Of a stretch of 64,000 bases of DNA, positions 25,097 to 33,796 are shown piece after piece (position 1 is the stretch's first letter; each line of letters begins with the position of its first letter). A program made the position numbers and the translations under genes. The stretch is taken from the NCBI RefSeq assembly GCF_014193655.1, contig NZ_JACHZQ010000006.1, forward strand, positions 62,001 through 126,000, given 5' to 3'. Under the pieces are notes generated by a model that saw only the letters and a list, made by a program, of their open reading frames with translations, was not told the origin of the DNA and made no database searches. This stretch comes from Rhizobium sp. BK313. Lineage in GTDB: Bacteria > Pseudomonadota > Alphaproteobacteria > Rhizobiales > Rhizobiaceae.

Positions 25097-26140
25097 CTAT
25101 TCCTCGGGCCTGTCGGCAAAGTGAGAAATAGCAAACTCGGCGACTTTTCCGTTCGACTTGCGCGCATCGTCAAGCCAAAATGGGAAGATCTGCCATTGAT
25201 GGATCATGCCCGGCCACACTTGCGCGGTCACGTCGACCCCTGCCTGGCGCGCCTTGTCTTCAAGCCGGAGAGTATCGTCGAGCAGCGTTTCCCGCGAACC
25301 GACCTGCAAAAGCAGGGGCGGAAAGCCAGTCATATTGGCGTAGAGCGGTGACCGCTCCGGATCGACCGGAGACTTATCGCCGATATAGGCGTTGCGGATG
25401 ACCTCCAGCTCGGCCTTGCCCATGAACGGATCGTTCTCGGCGTTCGTGGTCATGGACGCACCCGTTGCGGCGAAATCGGTCACCGGGCTCATCGCGACCA
25501 CCGCCGCCGGCAAAGGTCCATCGATCCGAAGCTGATTTAGGGTTGCCTCGATAGCCAGGGTTCCGCCCACGGATTCGCCAGCGATCACGATATTCTCAGG
25601 CCTGTACCCTGAATTCAGAAGCCAACGATAGGCAGCGAGAGCGTCATCGATCTGGGCTGGAAATTCATGTTCCGGCAGCAGTCGATAATCGACCAGCAGG
25701 ACATCGGCGGACGCGGCCTTGGCAAGAGAGCCCGCGATGTTCCGGTGCGTTCTCAGGGAGCCGCTGTAAAGTCCGCCTCCATGGAGATAGAGGATCGCGC
25801 GCCGACCGATCGGATGGTGGAGTCTTGCAGGCCATATCAGGTCGGCCTCAACGCCGTTGGCATTGACATGACGGATCTGGACGCGCGTCGGATCAGGCGT
25901 GGATGCCATAAGCCTTTCGAAAGCGGCGCGCCGCTTTCGAAGATTTTGAGTGGCACTGTCGTTCTGACGCAGGACCCCAATGAGTTTCTCAATCTGCTCA
26001 TTCGAGGTTTTCGTCTGCGCAGCAGCATCTAGCGCTTGAGCGTCCGACGCCAGCAGCGCCGGCGAAAAGGCCATAGCGAGCGCTGCGATCAACATTGTCA
26101 CCAAAAAGCGCATGAAGCGAAGTGACCAAAATTCGTTCAT
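25097..26140 (-). CDS. Exported HSL-family esterase/lipase
   Basis: 347 residues from the ATG at 26140 (AAGG eight bases upstream). The frame is open for 111 codons further, but that part is not family-like. A signal peptide/anchor is at residues ~9-33 (FLVTMLIAALAMAFSPALLAS). Hormone-sensitive-lipase family marks: HGGG at 120-123 (oxyanion hole), DYRLLPEHEFPA, GESVGG with nucleophile Ser190, an acid near Glu284/Asp288 (GSRETLLDD) and His314 (GMIHQW). It hydrolyses short-chain esters or similar acylated substrates in the periplasm; the true substrate is unknown. Convergent with the RMF-like gene. Confidence 0.87.
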   Translation of the reverse strand: MNEFWSLRFMRFLVTMLIAALAMAFSPALLASDAQALDAAAQTKTSNEQIEKLIGVLRQNDSATQNLRKRRAAFERLMASTPDPTRVQIRHVNANGVEADLIWPARLHHPIGRRAILYLHGGGLYSGSLRTHRNIAGSLAKAASADVLLVDYRLLPEHEFPAQIDDALAAYRWLLNSGYRPENIVIAGESVGGTLAIEATLNQLRIDGPLPAAVVAMSPVTDFAATGASMTTNAENDPFMGKAELEVIRNAYIGDKSPVDPERSPLYANMTGFPPLLLQVGSRETLLDDTLRLEDKARQAGVDVTAQVWPGMIHQWQIFPFWLDDARKSNGKVAEFAISHFADRPEE

Positions 26141-26497
26141 GCGATCAACCTTTCTACCGCCGAGACCAGACGCAATATCGTACGCCCACGGTCGCAGAAA
26201 TGATGGTTGAGTCAAGCGTAGTGCCTGCGATAGGACCAGGTGATAAGGCCCCTTTGGCGACAACCAGGTCTCACGCCGAAGTTGAGCTATAGTGCAGCCT
26301 TTGCGCACGTAACAGACGGGATGATGGGTAATTTGGAAGGACCGGCCGTGAATGGCACCGAAGGCTGGCCGCTTGGCACATGAGCGCAAAGCTTTAATTT
26401 TCAGACAGAATATGAAAATTGGGTGGATCAGGACCGGCGCCGATTGCTGCCCAACCTGCCACGAAATTTTCACGTGAACTCAGTTACTTAACGGCAG
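26141..26497. other. Esterase upstream region
   Basis: 357 bases between the esterase start and a transposase scar. The minus-strand frame of the esterase is open through it but carries no recognisable domain. It presumably holds the esterase promoter; nothing else is visible. Confidence 0.35.
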
Positions 26498-26710
26498 CCT
26501 GTTCAGAGTCGGCGCAAAGCCGCCGCAGTACCAAGGCTGCAAAAACGCCTGACGCGAAAGCTTCTGAAAAGGCAAGATCGTTCGCCGCGTAAGATGATCA
26601 CTGACCAGCTTCGATCTGATGGTGGCAGTGAAACGGGAGATCATGCCCGGCGTCGAGCCTCGTTCGCAAAATAGCCTCAACAATCGGGCCGAGAACTCTC
26701 ATCAGCCGCC
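26498..26710 (+). mobile_element. IS6-family transposase remnant (central fragment)
   Basis: Translating the plus strand in two frames recovers the middle of an IS6/IS26-type transposase. From 26504 it reads VQSRRKAAAV, RLTRKLLKRQ, SPRKMITDQLRSD. After a frameshift near 26620 it reads VKREIMPGVEPRSQNSLNNRAENSHQP, ending abruptly at ~26710. The ITDKLRSY and REIMPGVEHR-LNNRAENSHQP blocks are diagnostic of the family. The N-terminal helix-turn-helix, the first DDE aspartate region and the C-terminus are absent. It is a dead scar. 26711-26881 holds only ACCCTA/TAGGGT, a 6-bp inverted repeat at ~26733-26751. Confidence 0.8.
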
Positions 26711-26881
26711 GAATGTCGGGCAGAACTAGAGAACCCTATTTTTGCTAGGGTCCGGACTCATAGCAAGCCGGCGGCGGGGCAGACGGCAAACCCTTGCCCA
26801 GAAGATTCGAAGCAGCCGATTGCGAGGAGAGGAGATAACGAGTAGAATTTCAGGCGTTAATTCGACCATAGGGAGTGGGCT

Positions 26882-27319
26882 ATGAGCAGACTGTTGATCC
26901 TGTCTGCTGGTGCCATCCTGGCACTAGCGTCCGTGGCGTTCGCTGCGCCGGCTATGCAACCGCTAAAGATCTCTAAGGAATGTAGCCAGTACACCGGCGA
27001 TACCCCGAGCTTCTGCACCATCACGGAATCGAGCCTCGCAGCGATCCCGGTGGGCACCAAGATCTTATACTATGGGCCGGTGACCGGCAGTCCCCTTTTC
27101 GGCAGCAGCATGGCGGTCATTGCCGTTGGAAACGGAGACACAGCGGTCGGGTACTGCGTCACCTACGACACGGCCAGCCCGCCGAGCGGAACCTGTGCGT
27201 TCCATGCTGGCAGCGGGACGCTTGCCGGATTCCAGGCGGTCGTCAAGGTCACGGTCGACGACAAGCAGATCTGGCACTGGGACGGGGGCTACCTACTTGG
27301 CGCCGCCAAGTCAGAATGA
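26882..27319 (+). CDS. Secreted protein of unknown function
   Basis: 145 residues with a clear signal peptide (LLILSAGAILALASVAFAAP). The mature part has four cysteines (KECSQY, SFCTIT, GYCVTY, GTCAFH), suited to periplasmic disulfides, and a beta-rich pattern: GTKILYYGPV, VAVGNGDTAVGYC, FHAGSGTLAGFQAVVKVTV, WHWDGGYLLG. The GxGTLAGFxA segment recalls allene-oxide-cyclase/dirigent-like barrels, but this is a weak resemblance. The gene stands alone next to an IS scar. Confidence 0.6.
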   Translation: MSRLLILSAGAILALASVAFAAPAMQPLKISKECSQYTGDTPSFCTITESSLAAIPVGTKILYYGPVTGSPLFGSSMAVIAVGNGDTAVGYCVTYDTASPPSGTCAFHAGSGTLAGFQAVVKVTVDDKQIWHWDGGYLLGAAKSE

Positions 27320-27474
27320 AAGAAATGCTGCTCTCGTCTGGCTGTTTGACGTGAATTCGTGCCCTGACTCATAACCAGTAGGTGACAGTGGCGGCGACGC
27401 AGACGGCCGCAAGGAAGTTCGTCGCATAGAACCGCCGTCAACGGAATCCTCTTTATGGGTCCGAACCCTAGCTC

Positions 27475-28824
27475 CTAGAAGGTTGCCACGGCTCTGAGGC
27501 CAAAAATCGCGGCATTCTGTATCCGCGAACCGGGCTTGTTTGGATCGGCCACATTACCGCCGGGCCGGATGACATATTGAAAGAAGGGCTGCGCCGACAG
27601 CCATGGCGTGACGGCGGCCTGGTATGTAGCCTCGATCACAGCCTCGGAACTTGGAACCGGCTGTGACGCCGCAGTGAACGCATTCTGAGCCTTTACCAGA
27701 TCCGACATGCCCGAACTCATGCTGGCATAGGCAAAGCTGACGCCAGTCGTGTCGTCGTTGCGCCCGGGCAGAAGCCCTTTGTAGGCAAGCCCCATATCAA
27801 AATACCAGTTCATGCTGTTGCGATCCTGCTGCGGCGCAACCGCCAGACGGAAAAATCCGTTGAGACCATTGTCGCTGCTGCCGGGCTCCTGCCAAAGGGT
27901 CTGATCGACAACGGCATATATCGCATAATTGCCCGAGAGCCGACGAGGGCTTCCGCTCGACAAAGGATCGGCCAGGGAAACGCCGTTCGATGCGGTGGAA
28001 AGACTGTTAAATTCCTCCGAATTATACCACGCACCGATCTTATATGTGCCCGGCAAACCAGGATCGCCCTTCCCCGGCATATAGGCATAAGCCGCTTCGG
28101 CAATGGCAAGCACGCCATCTCCAATTGGAAATCCCAATCCATTGGAATTGCCGTTCGGATCCGATCCGGTTGGACTTCCGTTGAAGACGGCGGCCTGGAG
28201 CGTCCAGGCATCATCCGGCTTGACGATAATCTGAGCGCCGGGAACGGCGAACGGGTACGCCGGCCCCCCTCCGGGAAGATCGTCGGCAAAAATGCCCGGC
28301 CACCCGAATGTCGAATTGACGAAAAGGCTGGCCGTGTTGCTGATCGCAAAATTCTGGTCCGCGAGAATCTGGCCGAGCTTTACCGTCACCGCGTTATTCA
28401 GGAGACTTTGCGAGAGATAGAATTCTCCGAGCCTGAAGCCAGGGTCTGCCTCGACCGATGTCACAGCCAGTAGATTGCCGATATCCTTCCCCGACAAGCC
28501 CTGGCCCTGAATGGCATAGCCGGAAATGTGAATGTTGGCGCCGCTCCAGCCGGTCAATCGACCCATGTCGAAGTCGCCCTGCAATTGGAAGACACCGTCA
28601 TAGGCCGCGCCCCTTTTCAGACCGCCCGAGACGTTGCCGAGCACATCGCTAGTCTGCGACATCGTGAAAGTGACACCATGATCCCGCAGCCAATTGCGAT
28701 AGCCGTGCCAGTCTCCGGTGAACGTCGTTTCAGCGTAGGACGGCGGCGCCGTATCGTCCGCCTTGGCAGTCGCCGCGAACATTGTCATGGCGAGCGCAAG
28801 CGCCACCAACGCATGGTTTCTCAT
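27475..28824 (-). CDS. OprB-family carbohydrate porin
   Basis: 449 residues: signal peptide (ALVALALAMTMFAATAKAD), then the OprB-type barrel. Marks are GDWHGYRNWLRDHGVTF near the start, LQGDFDMGRLTGWSGANIHISG, VKLGQILADQNFAISN, FVNSTFGWPGIF, GFFRLAVAPQQDRNSMNWYFDMGLAYKGLLPGR and a C-terminal ATF. Members let sugars cross the outer membrane in proteobacteria. It has no sugar transporter beside it here, so the sugar is unknown. The start is the first Met before the signal peptide. Confidence 0.9.
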   Translation of the reverse strand: MRNHALVALALAMTMFAATAKADDTAPPSYAETTFTGDWHGYRNWLRDHGVTFTMSQTSDVLGNVSGGLKRGAAYDGVFQLQGDFDMGRLTGWSGANIHISGYAIQGQGLSGKDIGNLLAVTSVEADPGFRLGEFYLSQSLLNNAVTVKLGQILADQNFAISNTASLFVNSTFGWPGIFADDLPGGGPAYPFAVPGAQIIVKPDDAWTLQAAVFNGSPTGSDPNGNSNGLGFPIGDGVLAIAEAAYAYMPGKGDPGLPGTYKIGAWYNSEEFNSLSTASNGVSLADPLSSGSPRRLSGNYAIYAVVDQTLWQEPGSSDNGLNGFFRLAVAPQQDRNSMNWYFDMGLAYKGLLPGRNDDTTGVSFAYASMSSGMSDLVKAQNAFTAASQPVPSSEAVIEATYQAAVTPWLSAQPFFQYVIRPGGNVADPNKPGSRIQNAAIFGLRAVATF

Positions 28825-29030
28825 CTTTATCCCTTCGCTTGACTATCGTGACCTCGTCCTTTTACGCAAACCGATGCGGCAGTGGTATCCCCATTGCTTT
28901 GGCGCCACCCCGTATCGCGGAAAATTGTATGGGCGGACCTCGGGCCCTCAGGGAACATGGAACTTGATAACCCGGCACGGCGCTTTAGACTTAGCGCCTC
29001 GAAAACAGGATTTGAGATTGCAGCTTAGGG

Positions 29031-29410
29031 TCAGGCGGCGTCGAGGCGAGCGATATCGCTAAAGGTTTTCAGGGCTGCGTCGCGGAGTTCGCGATGATGG
29101 GCCAGATTGCCTGTGGCGGCGGTGAATGTGAAGGAGGTCGGCAATCGGGTCGTGTATGAAAACGAAACGCTGAATCTTTCGATCAGGCGTTTTGCAGCCT
29201 TGGCACTGCGGCGGTTTTGCACCAGCATTTCGAGAACAAAAGACGTCCTGATCGACGGGACGCCAGAGCAAGTGTTTCCTTCCCTTGATCGTCCGACGGC
29301 CTCGTCGAAGTGCCATTCGTCCCCGAGGCTGCCGCCTGATTGCTTGCGGATATCCTTGGCGAAACGCATGCCGAATTTCTCAGGCCAGAGCCTCGCGGTC
29401 TGCTCAGAAC
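29031..29410 (-). mobile_element. IS6-family transposase remnant (with internal deletion)
   Basis: Minus-strand frames give RLWPEKFGMRFAKDIRKQ, GDEWHFDEAV (the family's GDTWHLDEV with the catalytic Asp), then after a frameshift KHLLWRPVDQDVF, then LEMLVQNRRSAKAAKRLIERF. The text then jumps directly to RFVFIHDPIADLLHIHRRH and HHRELRDAALKTF, the C-terminal end of the family. The whole ITDKLRSY...ENSHQP block is missing. Frameshifts and this deletion make it dead. No intact terminal inverted repeats are seen. Confidence 0.8.
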
Positions 29411-29449
29411 GTTGGTTTCTACACCTGGGACTCCAACATATTTGTCCAG

Positions 29450-30337
29450 CTACTCGGACTTGTCATTCGGAGTCCATTTGAAGTGGTCGCCCTCGGCCGC
29501 AATATATCCGACGCCAGGGAACGGAAAGTGCGGCGCGAAGATCCTCTCGTGGCTTTTGGCGAGCGTGGTCAATGTTTTGACACGGTTCTGCTCGGCCTCC
29601 GGCTTATCGCCGTCGAAGGATATCGCCCACTCTGGCTTGGCAAGCGAAATGATGGAGCTATGAACAGTGTCGCCAATATCGAACAGCCGCTCCTTTCCCG
29701 ATTTGATCTGGTAGCCGACGTGGCCAGGCGTGTGACCACTGAGCGCCACGGATGTAATCCCGGGGACAACCTCACCTCCAGGTTTGAACGTCTTCACATG
29801 GTCCGCGATGACCTTGACGATGTCGGCCAGTTTTTCGTTTGCCTTGGCATAGGACCATTCCGTTTCCGACATGCGGATCGTGGCATTTGGAAAAGCGAGC
29901 TTTCCATTCAAAACCAGTCCGCCAACATGATCCGGATGAGAATGGGTGATCAGAATTTCATCGACTGCATCCGCACGATACCCGGCTTTTGCCAGACTGC
30001 CCTGAAGGGCGCCGCCGACACCGGTATCGATCAGGACGAGGTGCCGGTCCGACTTGACCAGCAGAGCGTCGACGCTAAGGGTGACAGTATCGGTCGGTGC
30101 GCCCGCCGCTTTAAGCAAATCCGCGACCTCGGTTGGGCTATGGTCAAGACCAAATATCTTGCCGTCATTGGGTTGGACAAACTGGGCATCGTGTAAGGCG
30201 ACAATGTCGAACTTCCCCAGTTTGAAGGCCTTCGCATCTGGCTGTTGCTGCGGCATCTGCGCGAAAGCAAATCCTTGGTGGGCCACCATCACTGCAGTCA
30301 CTGCCAGCAACCTCGCTGTCGTCTTGAAATCAGCCAT
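29450..30337 (-). CDS. Exported metallo-beta-lactamase-fold hydrolase
   Basis: 295 residues (ATG at 30337 has GGAGG eight bases upstream; the ATG two codons earlier is closer than optimal). Signal peptide LLAVTAVMVAHQGFAFAQ, so periplasmic. Zinc-binding marks are HSHPDHVGG, the later His in SGHTPGHVGYQI, Asp in FDIGDTVHSS and a final His in APHFPFPG. The group includes lactonases and other hydrolases; the substrate is unknown. It lies 39 bases downstream of a transposase scar and reads toward it. Confidence 0.85.
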   Translation of the reverse strand: MADFKTTARLLAVTAVMVAHQGFAFAQMPQQQPDAKAFKLGKFDIVALHDAQFVQPNDGKIFGLDHSPTEVADLLKAAGAPTDTVTLSVDALLVKSDRHLVLIDTGVGGALQGSLAKAGYRADAVDEILITHSHPDHVGGLVLNGKLAFPNATIRMSETEWSYAKANEKLADIVKVIADHVKTFKPGGEVVPGITSVALSGHTPGHVGYQIKSGKERLFDIGDTVHSSIISLAKPEWAISFDGDKPEAEQNRVKTLTTLAKSHERIFAPHFPFPGVGYIAAEGDHFKWTPNDKSE

Positions 30338-30616
30338 CCCCATTTCCTCCCTGAGCGAAAATTCTAACGCATCTTATTCGAGTTTATACGATTCAGACAT
30401 GTAACGAATCTGTGTTCAGCAAGATCGGAGAACGGACCTGTCTGGCTTCACGTCCATCGCGGCGTCGCGGCCAACCGCGTAAGAGGTCCAAAGTCGAGGC
30501 AGTCAGAGTTTCTGCCGTAGCCAAATATGGCCAGCGATCGACCTCGCATTAACCAAATATTTTTCCAACGCCATTACCGATACGACCAAAATGCAGATAG
30601 CTGTGCGTTATCGGGA

Positions 30617-30835
30617 ATGAAGATGTCGAAGGCGAAGAATTTCACCGGTTGGGCAGTCAACCGGGCAGAAACTATTGTGTCCAATCAGGGACTGGATTTG
30701 CTGCGTTCGACCGACCCGAACTCTCGTTGGACCACGGACCAGTGCGTCGTTCGGCTCACATTCGCCATCTTAGAAGCGCTGATCGACGCCCAGAATTTTG
30801 AAACGCCGGTTAATCCTGATAGCACCCTGAATTAA
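30617..30835 (+). CDS. Hypothetical protein, 72 aa
   Basis: Opens MKMSKAKNFTGWAVNRAETI and continues RWTTDQCVVRLTFAILEALIDAQN; GGGA lies directly before the ATG. An upstream in-frame start (30527) would add 30 residues of less convincing sequence. No family recognised. Coding potential is moderate. 30836-31116 is the cupin promoter region with no other gene. Confidence 0.35.
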   Translation: MKMSKAKNFTGWAVNRAETIVSNQGLDLLRSTDPNSRWTTDQCVVRLTFAILEALIDAQNFETPVNPDSTLN

Positions 30836-31116
30836 TTTCGCTTTGTCCGCGCCTGGCGAGAGCGGTTTTCTCTGCGATACAATCCGATCGCAGCGCACCT
30901 TTTGAATTCGCCAACGCACCTTGGCTGCGGCTTCGCGCCATCAGCCCTTATTTAAGGTAGACACCAGCATGTGCTCATGCTTTTCCCCCCGCGACCGCTG
31001 ATACATTCGATTACAAAAATGGGAGTTTGCAGACATATCCTTGGTTCATTCATCGACTGAAATCCCGATGCGTCCCAACGGGCCGAAAACGCCGTAAATT
31101 AAGGAAGGATGTCAAA

Positions 31117-31515
31117 ATGAAAACGATCCAGGCTATCGCGCTTGCCCTTGTTCTTGGCGGCGGAGCAGTTTCACTCGCGGACGCTCAGGCTGGACAACCA
31201 CTGCAGCGCACCGATCTGCTCAAGAATGACATCGACGTACCCGGCCACGAGGTGGTGCAGGTACGTGTCGATTTCGCACCGGGCGTCCTTGCCGCCAAGC
31301 ATTCCCATCCCGGTGAGGAGGTCGCCTACGTTCTCGAAGGAACGCTGGAATATCAGCTCGAAGGAAAGCAACCGGTGACCCTCAAAGCCGGCCAGTCCCT
31401 GTTCATTCCTTCCGGCGTTGTTCACTCGGCAAGGAATGTCGGCAGCGGCTCGGCTTCGGAATTGGCGACCTACACCGTCCGCAAAGGCGAACCGCTTGTG
31501 AAGCCTTCCAACTGA
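31117..31515 (+). CDS. Exported cupin-domain protein
   Basis: 132 residues from the ATG at 31117, with AAGGAAGGA upstream. Signal peptide IQAIALALVLGGGAVSLADAQ. A single conserved cupin barrel: VDFAPGVLAAKHSHPGEEVAYVLEGTLEY (motif 1, metal-binding His-x-His and Glu), LKAGQSLFIPSGVVHSARNVG (motif 2 with the last His). A metal-binding periplasmic protein, possibly enzymatic; no substrate is indicated. It stands alone. Confidence 0.85.
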   Translation: MKTIQAIALALVLGGGAVSLADAQAGQPLQRTDLLKNDIDVPGHEVVQVRVDFAPGVLAAKHSHPGEEVAYVLEGTLEYQLEGKQPVTLKAGQSLFIPSGVVHSARNVGSGSASELATYTVRKGEPLVKPSN

Positions 31516-31645
31516 AGGTGGCGTTCAACAGCAGAAGGAAATCCACCTGCGTGGGAGTGGCGAGATTCATGCGAAAACTAGCGCCGAACTCGGCGATTTC
31601 CGCGACATGCTTCGGCTGCGTATTTATTTGCTTGGATAGACGGGC

Positions 31646-31972
31646 TTAAACCAGAGCGCCCGTTTCATGGCTGATGAATTCGAAGATCTTGGCGTGCTGT
31701 GCGTAGACGATGCCGGTTTTATGATCCAGTGTTCCGTCCTTTCGCATCTTCTGGCCAGTGAAATAGAACGCCTGGTCCCCGGTGAAGGTGATGTCTTGAA
31801 TAAGGATCGCGTAGCGATGGTTCGAAGCGAACTTGCCGATTAAACCAGACCGATCACAACGTGCTCTGTGGTAGCTTTTGGCAATCGCATTGTAGCGTGT
31901 ATCAGCCTGCGCTTTGTCGGCGCGTGCGGCCTCCATCTGGCGCTTGAGTTCTTCAAGGGTACGGTCGGTCAT
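31646..31972 (-). CDS. Hypothetical protein with N-terminal coiled coil
   Basis: 108 residues: a charged helical N-terminus (TLEELKRQMEAARADKAQADTR) followed by a probable beta-rich part (ILIQDITFTGDQAFYFTGQ, HAKIFEFISHETGALV). It overlaps the preceding small secreted protein gene by ATGA, so the two are translationally coupled. Not recognised. Confidence 0.55.
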   Translation of the reverse strand: MTDRTLEELKRQMEAARADKAQADTRYNAIAKSYHRARCDRSGLIGKFASNHRYAILIQDITFTGDQAFYFTGQKMRKDGTLDHKTGIVYAQHAKIFEFISHETGALV

Positions 31973-32181
31973 GTCGCCAGTCCCTCGTGATCCCTCCAGC
32001 AGGTGATGCGATCGGGCTCAGTGCGCCGAAATTGCTTCACCCAAAAGGCCCAGGCATTTCCGTTGCAGCGCGAAACTGGATAGCTCCATCCGTTTGGTTG
32101 TGCTGCTGTTGGCGTCGCATCATGCGCCACTGCCGGGGCACCGGTCATGGCTGCAAAAAGAATAGCTGCTGGCTTGCTCAT
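31969..32181 (-). CDS. Small secreted protein, 70 aa
   Basis: A signal peptide (AAILFAAMTGAPAVAHD) and a short mature part with two cysteines (SRCNGNAW, ITCWRDH). It overlaps the 108-residue gene downstream by four bases. Small periplasmic proteins with a GW-Y-P-C core are common in rhizobial accessory DNA. Function unknown. Confidence 0.5.
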   Translation of the reverse strand: MSKPAAILFAAMTGAPAVAHDATPTAAQPNGWSYPVSRCNGNAWAFWVKQFRRTEPDRITCWRDHEGLAT

Positions 32182-32259
32182 GATCCGTACCTCTGAGTAA
32201 AGGGAACTTCGATTTCGAAGCTTTCCTCGATCCGGTTTTGGCCGCCGTAAACAATGTCT

Positions 32260-32280
32260 CCGCCGTATCAGGCGGTTTTA
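32260..32280 (+). terminator. Short hairpin with T-run
   Basis: CCGCC (32260-32264), GTATCA, GGCGG (32271-32275), then TTTTAGTT. The shape is that of a weak intrinsic terminator on the plus strand, but no plus-strand gene ends just before it. It could end a leader or be fortuitous. Confidence 0.3.
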
Positions 32281-32427
32281 GTTCTGGTCGTGTCGAGCGG
32301 TATGTTGACCCATTCGACGGCTACTTTCTGGGGAACCGTCCCGCGAAAGTATATAGTTCAACCATAACAGTGGCCCCCCGACCTGACTATTGACCGGGAG
32401 GACGGATCGCATACCAAAGAGGTGAGG

Positions 32428-32688
32428 ATGACTTATACGTAGGTCTATTTGCTTTTTTTACGGCCTTATCCGAAGCGAGTTCAAACATATCGGCATCGTC
32501 TAAACAGTTGGCGAATAGCCGCCGATGACCTCGGCGGCCATGAAACAGCCCGCCAAATTCATGGCAAGCAGCTAGCGCCGGTCGACGAAAAGATCAGGCG
32601 TATGCCAGGCAATGCTCGGCCCGGCACCCTCAACCTGATAACGGACGCCGTAGTGCGTTTGGCAGAGAACCAGCTCCCTATCAAATGA
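32428..32688 (+). pseudogene. Short reading frame interrupted by an early in-frame stop
   Basis: GAGGTGAGG precedes an ATG at 32428, but the fifth codon is TAG (32440-32442). In the same frame the text then runs open for 80 codons (VYLLFLRPYPKRVQTYRH, HGKQLAPVDEKIRRMPGNAR, LNLITDAVVRLAENQ) to 32688. Either the true start is the TTG at 32449 or this small gene has a nonsense mutation. Not recognised. The remainder of 32182-32827 shows no other gene. Confidence 0.3.
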
Positions 32689-32827
32689 GCTGGTTCAGCG
32701 CTGGAACCAGCGACTTGAAACCATCGGTTAACCACCCGCTCCTACCCTCGTCTGTGGTGAGTCCACTATGGAACCGCGCCTTCGCTCTTTATGCAGCGAC
32801 GGCGGTGAACGTGCGAAGGACACTCGG

Positions 32828-33085
32828 ATGGCTGACGATACTGCAAGGATTTCACGCTCTGCAGAGGAGCAGATGCTGGAGGATCACTATTGCGAATATC
32901 CCGGATGTGTGAAGTGGGGCGGGCTCGGTTACGACGTCGACCAGGGCACCCAGTGGTTCTGTTCTGAACACAAATGGGACGACTATCGGCTGGGCAAAGC
33001 CCGGCGCTCGTTCTTCGACGATGAGGCCTTAGGAATAGATGCCATCATGATCGAACCGCCAGCCGTTGTCGGCATGGGACGATAA
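32828..33085 (+). CDS. Small cysteine-rich hypothetical protein
   Basis: 85 residues from the ATG at 32828 (AAGGA nine bases upstream). The core has HYCEYPGCVKWGGLGYD and, 12 residues later, WFCSEHKWDDY: a C-x4-C...C-x2-H arrangement that could bind zinc. The acidic C-terminus is ordinary. The family is unknown to me; the cysteine spacing suggests a nucleic-acid or structural zinc site. Alone on its strand. Confidence 0.6.
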   Translation: MADDTARISRSAEEQMLEDHYCEYPGCVKWGGLGYDVDQGTQWFCSEHKWDDYRLGKARRSFFDDEALGIDAIMIEPPAVVGMGR

Positions 33086-33110
33086 TCAATCCGAAGAGGC
33101 TGGACGGAAA

Positions 33111-33136
33111 AAGGGAGCAGCTCGCGCCGCTCCCTT
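33111..33136 (-). terminator. Intrinsic terminator of the minus-strand 95-aa gene
   Basis: AAGGGAGC (33111-33118) and GCTCCCTT (33129-33136) form a perfect 8-bp stem. Read on the minus strand, a run of five Ts follows. It lies 102 bases after the stop of the gene at 33238-33525 and 26 bases after the stop of the plus-strand 85-aa gene. Confidence 0.6.
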
Positions 33137-33237
33137 CCTCATCGACCTCTCTGCCAGGAGACCCATATGCTGTCACACTCCAGCCAGTAGGTGGCTGCAT
33201 CTGATTGGATCTTTCGATCGCCTTCGCTATCGCTCAA

Positions 33238-33525
33238 TCAGTGAATCGAAAGGCTCTGCGCGGGATAAGGATGTCTCAAACGGAATTGCGATATTAAGGT
33301 CATTGCCTGTTGCAGCAGGACATTCGCAGCTTCAATTTCGTCAGTCGCCAGCTCGTCGGAGGAACCCCTGATAGTCAAAGCAAGATGGCGAGAGTTTTCA
33401 GCATAAGTAGCCTCGCCCTCTAATGAAGCTTCCGTGGAGCTTTCTTCCAGCGTATTTACGACCGCCGATAATATCTCCTGCCGTTCATCGATTGTCATTT
33501 CGTTGATGGACTTGAATCCAACCAT
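33238..33525 (-). CDS. Hypothetical protein, 95 aa
   Basis: From the ATG at 33525, preceded by GAGGAG with seven-base spacing. MVGFKSINEMTIDERQEILS then a mostly helical, acidic protein (TLEESSTEASLEGEATYAEN, DEIEAANVLLQQAMTLI) ending FRLRHPYPAQSLSIH. Not recognised. Its last codons are duplicated 4 kb away (37280-37318). Confidence 0.6.
   Translation of the reverse strand: MVGFKSINEMTIDERQEILSAVVNTLEESSTEASLEGEATYAENSRHLALTIRGSSDELATDEIEAANVLLQQAMTLISQFRLRHPYPAQSLSIH
33256..33294. repeat. 39-bp direct repeat, copy 1 (inside a small gene)
   Basis: Matches 37280-37318 at 34 of 39 positions, same orientation; the core is GGATAAGGATG, then CTCAAACGGAAT. This copy encodes the C-terminal FRLRHPYPAQ of the 95-aa protein. 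Confidence 0.75.
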
Positions 33526-33796
33526 AACTGATCTCCTCAAAAGGAGAGAAACGCTTGTTTCTCGTTGCCATGCATTTGGCGATGACTGCCTTCGACTACA
33601 ACGGCTATCTGATGCAATTAACGCATGGCAGCCATCTGCGTTCCTCAATGCGAGCGTGAGCGCAGCATTGCACGCCTGATATCAAGGCCGGACAACGCAC
33701 TCAAATGGCCGAATGATGGGTTGAGATAGGATCCAACAATGGCTATCTGGTGCCAGCCCAAGCGGCCGCTCGGCGAACAACAAGGTACAGACCGGC

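Noticed and set aside
29285..30196. 303-codon plus-strand frame opposite the MBL hydrolase
   Set aside because: The minus-strand protein has a signal peptide and the HSHPDH zinc motif; the plus frame is a shadow.
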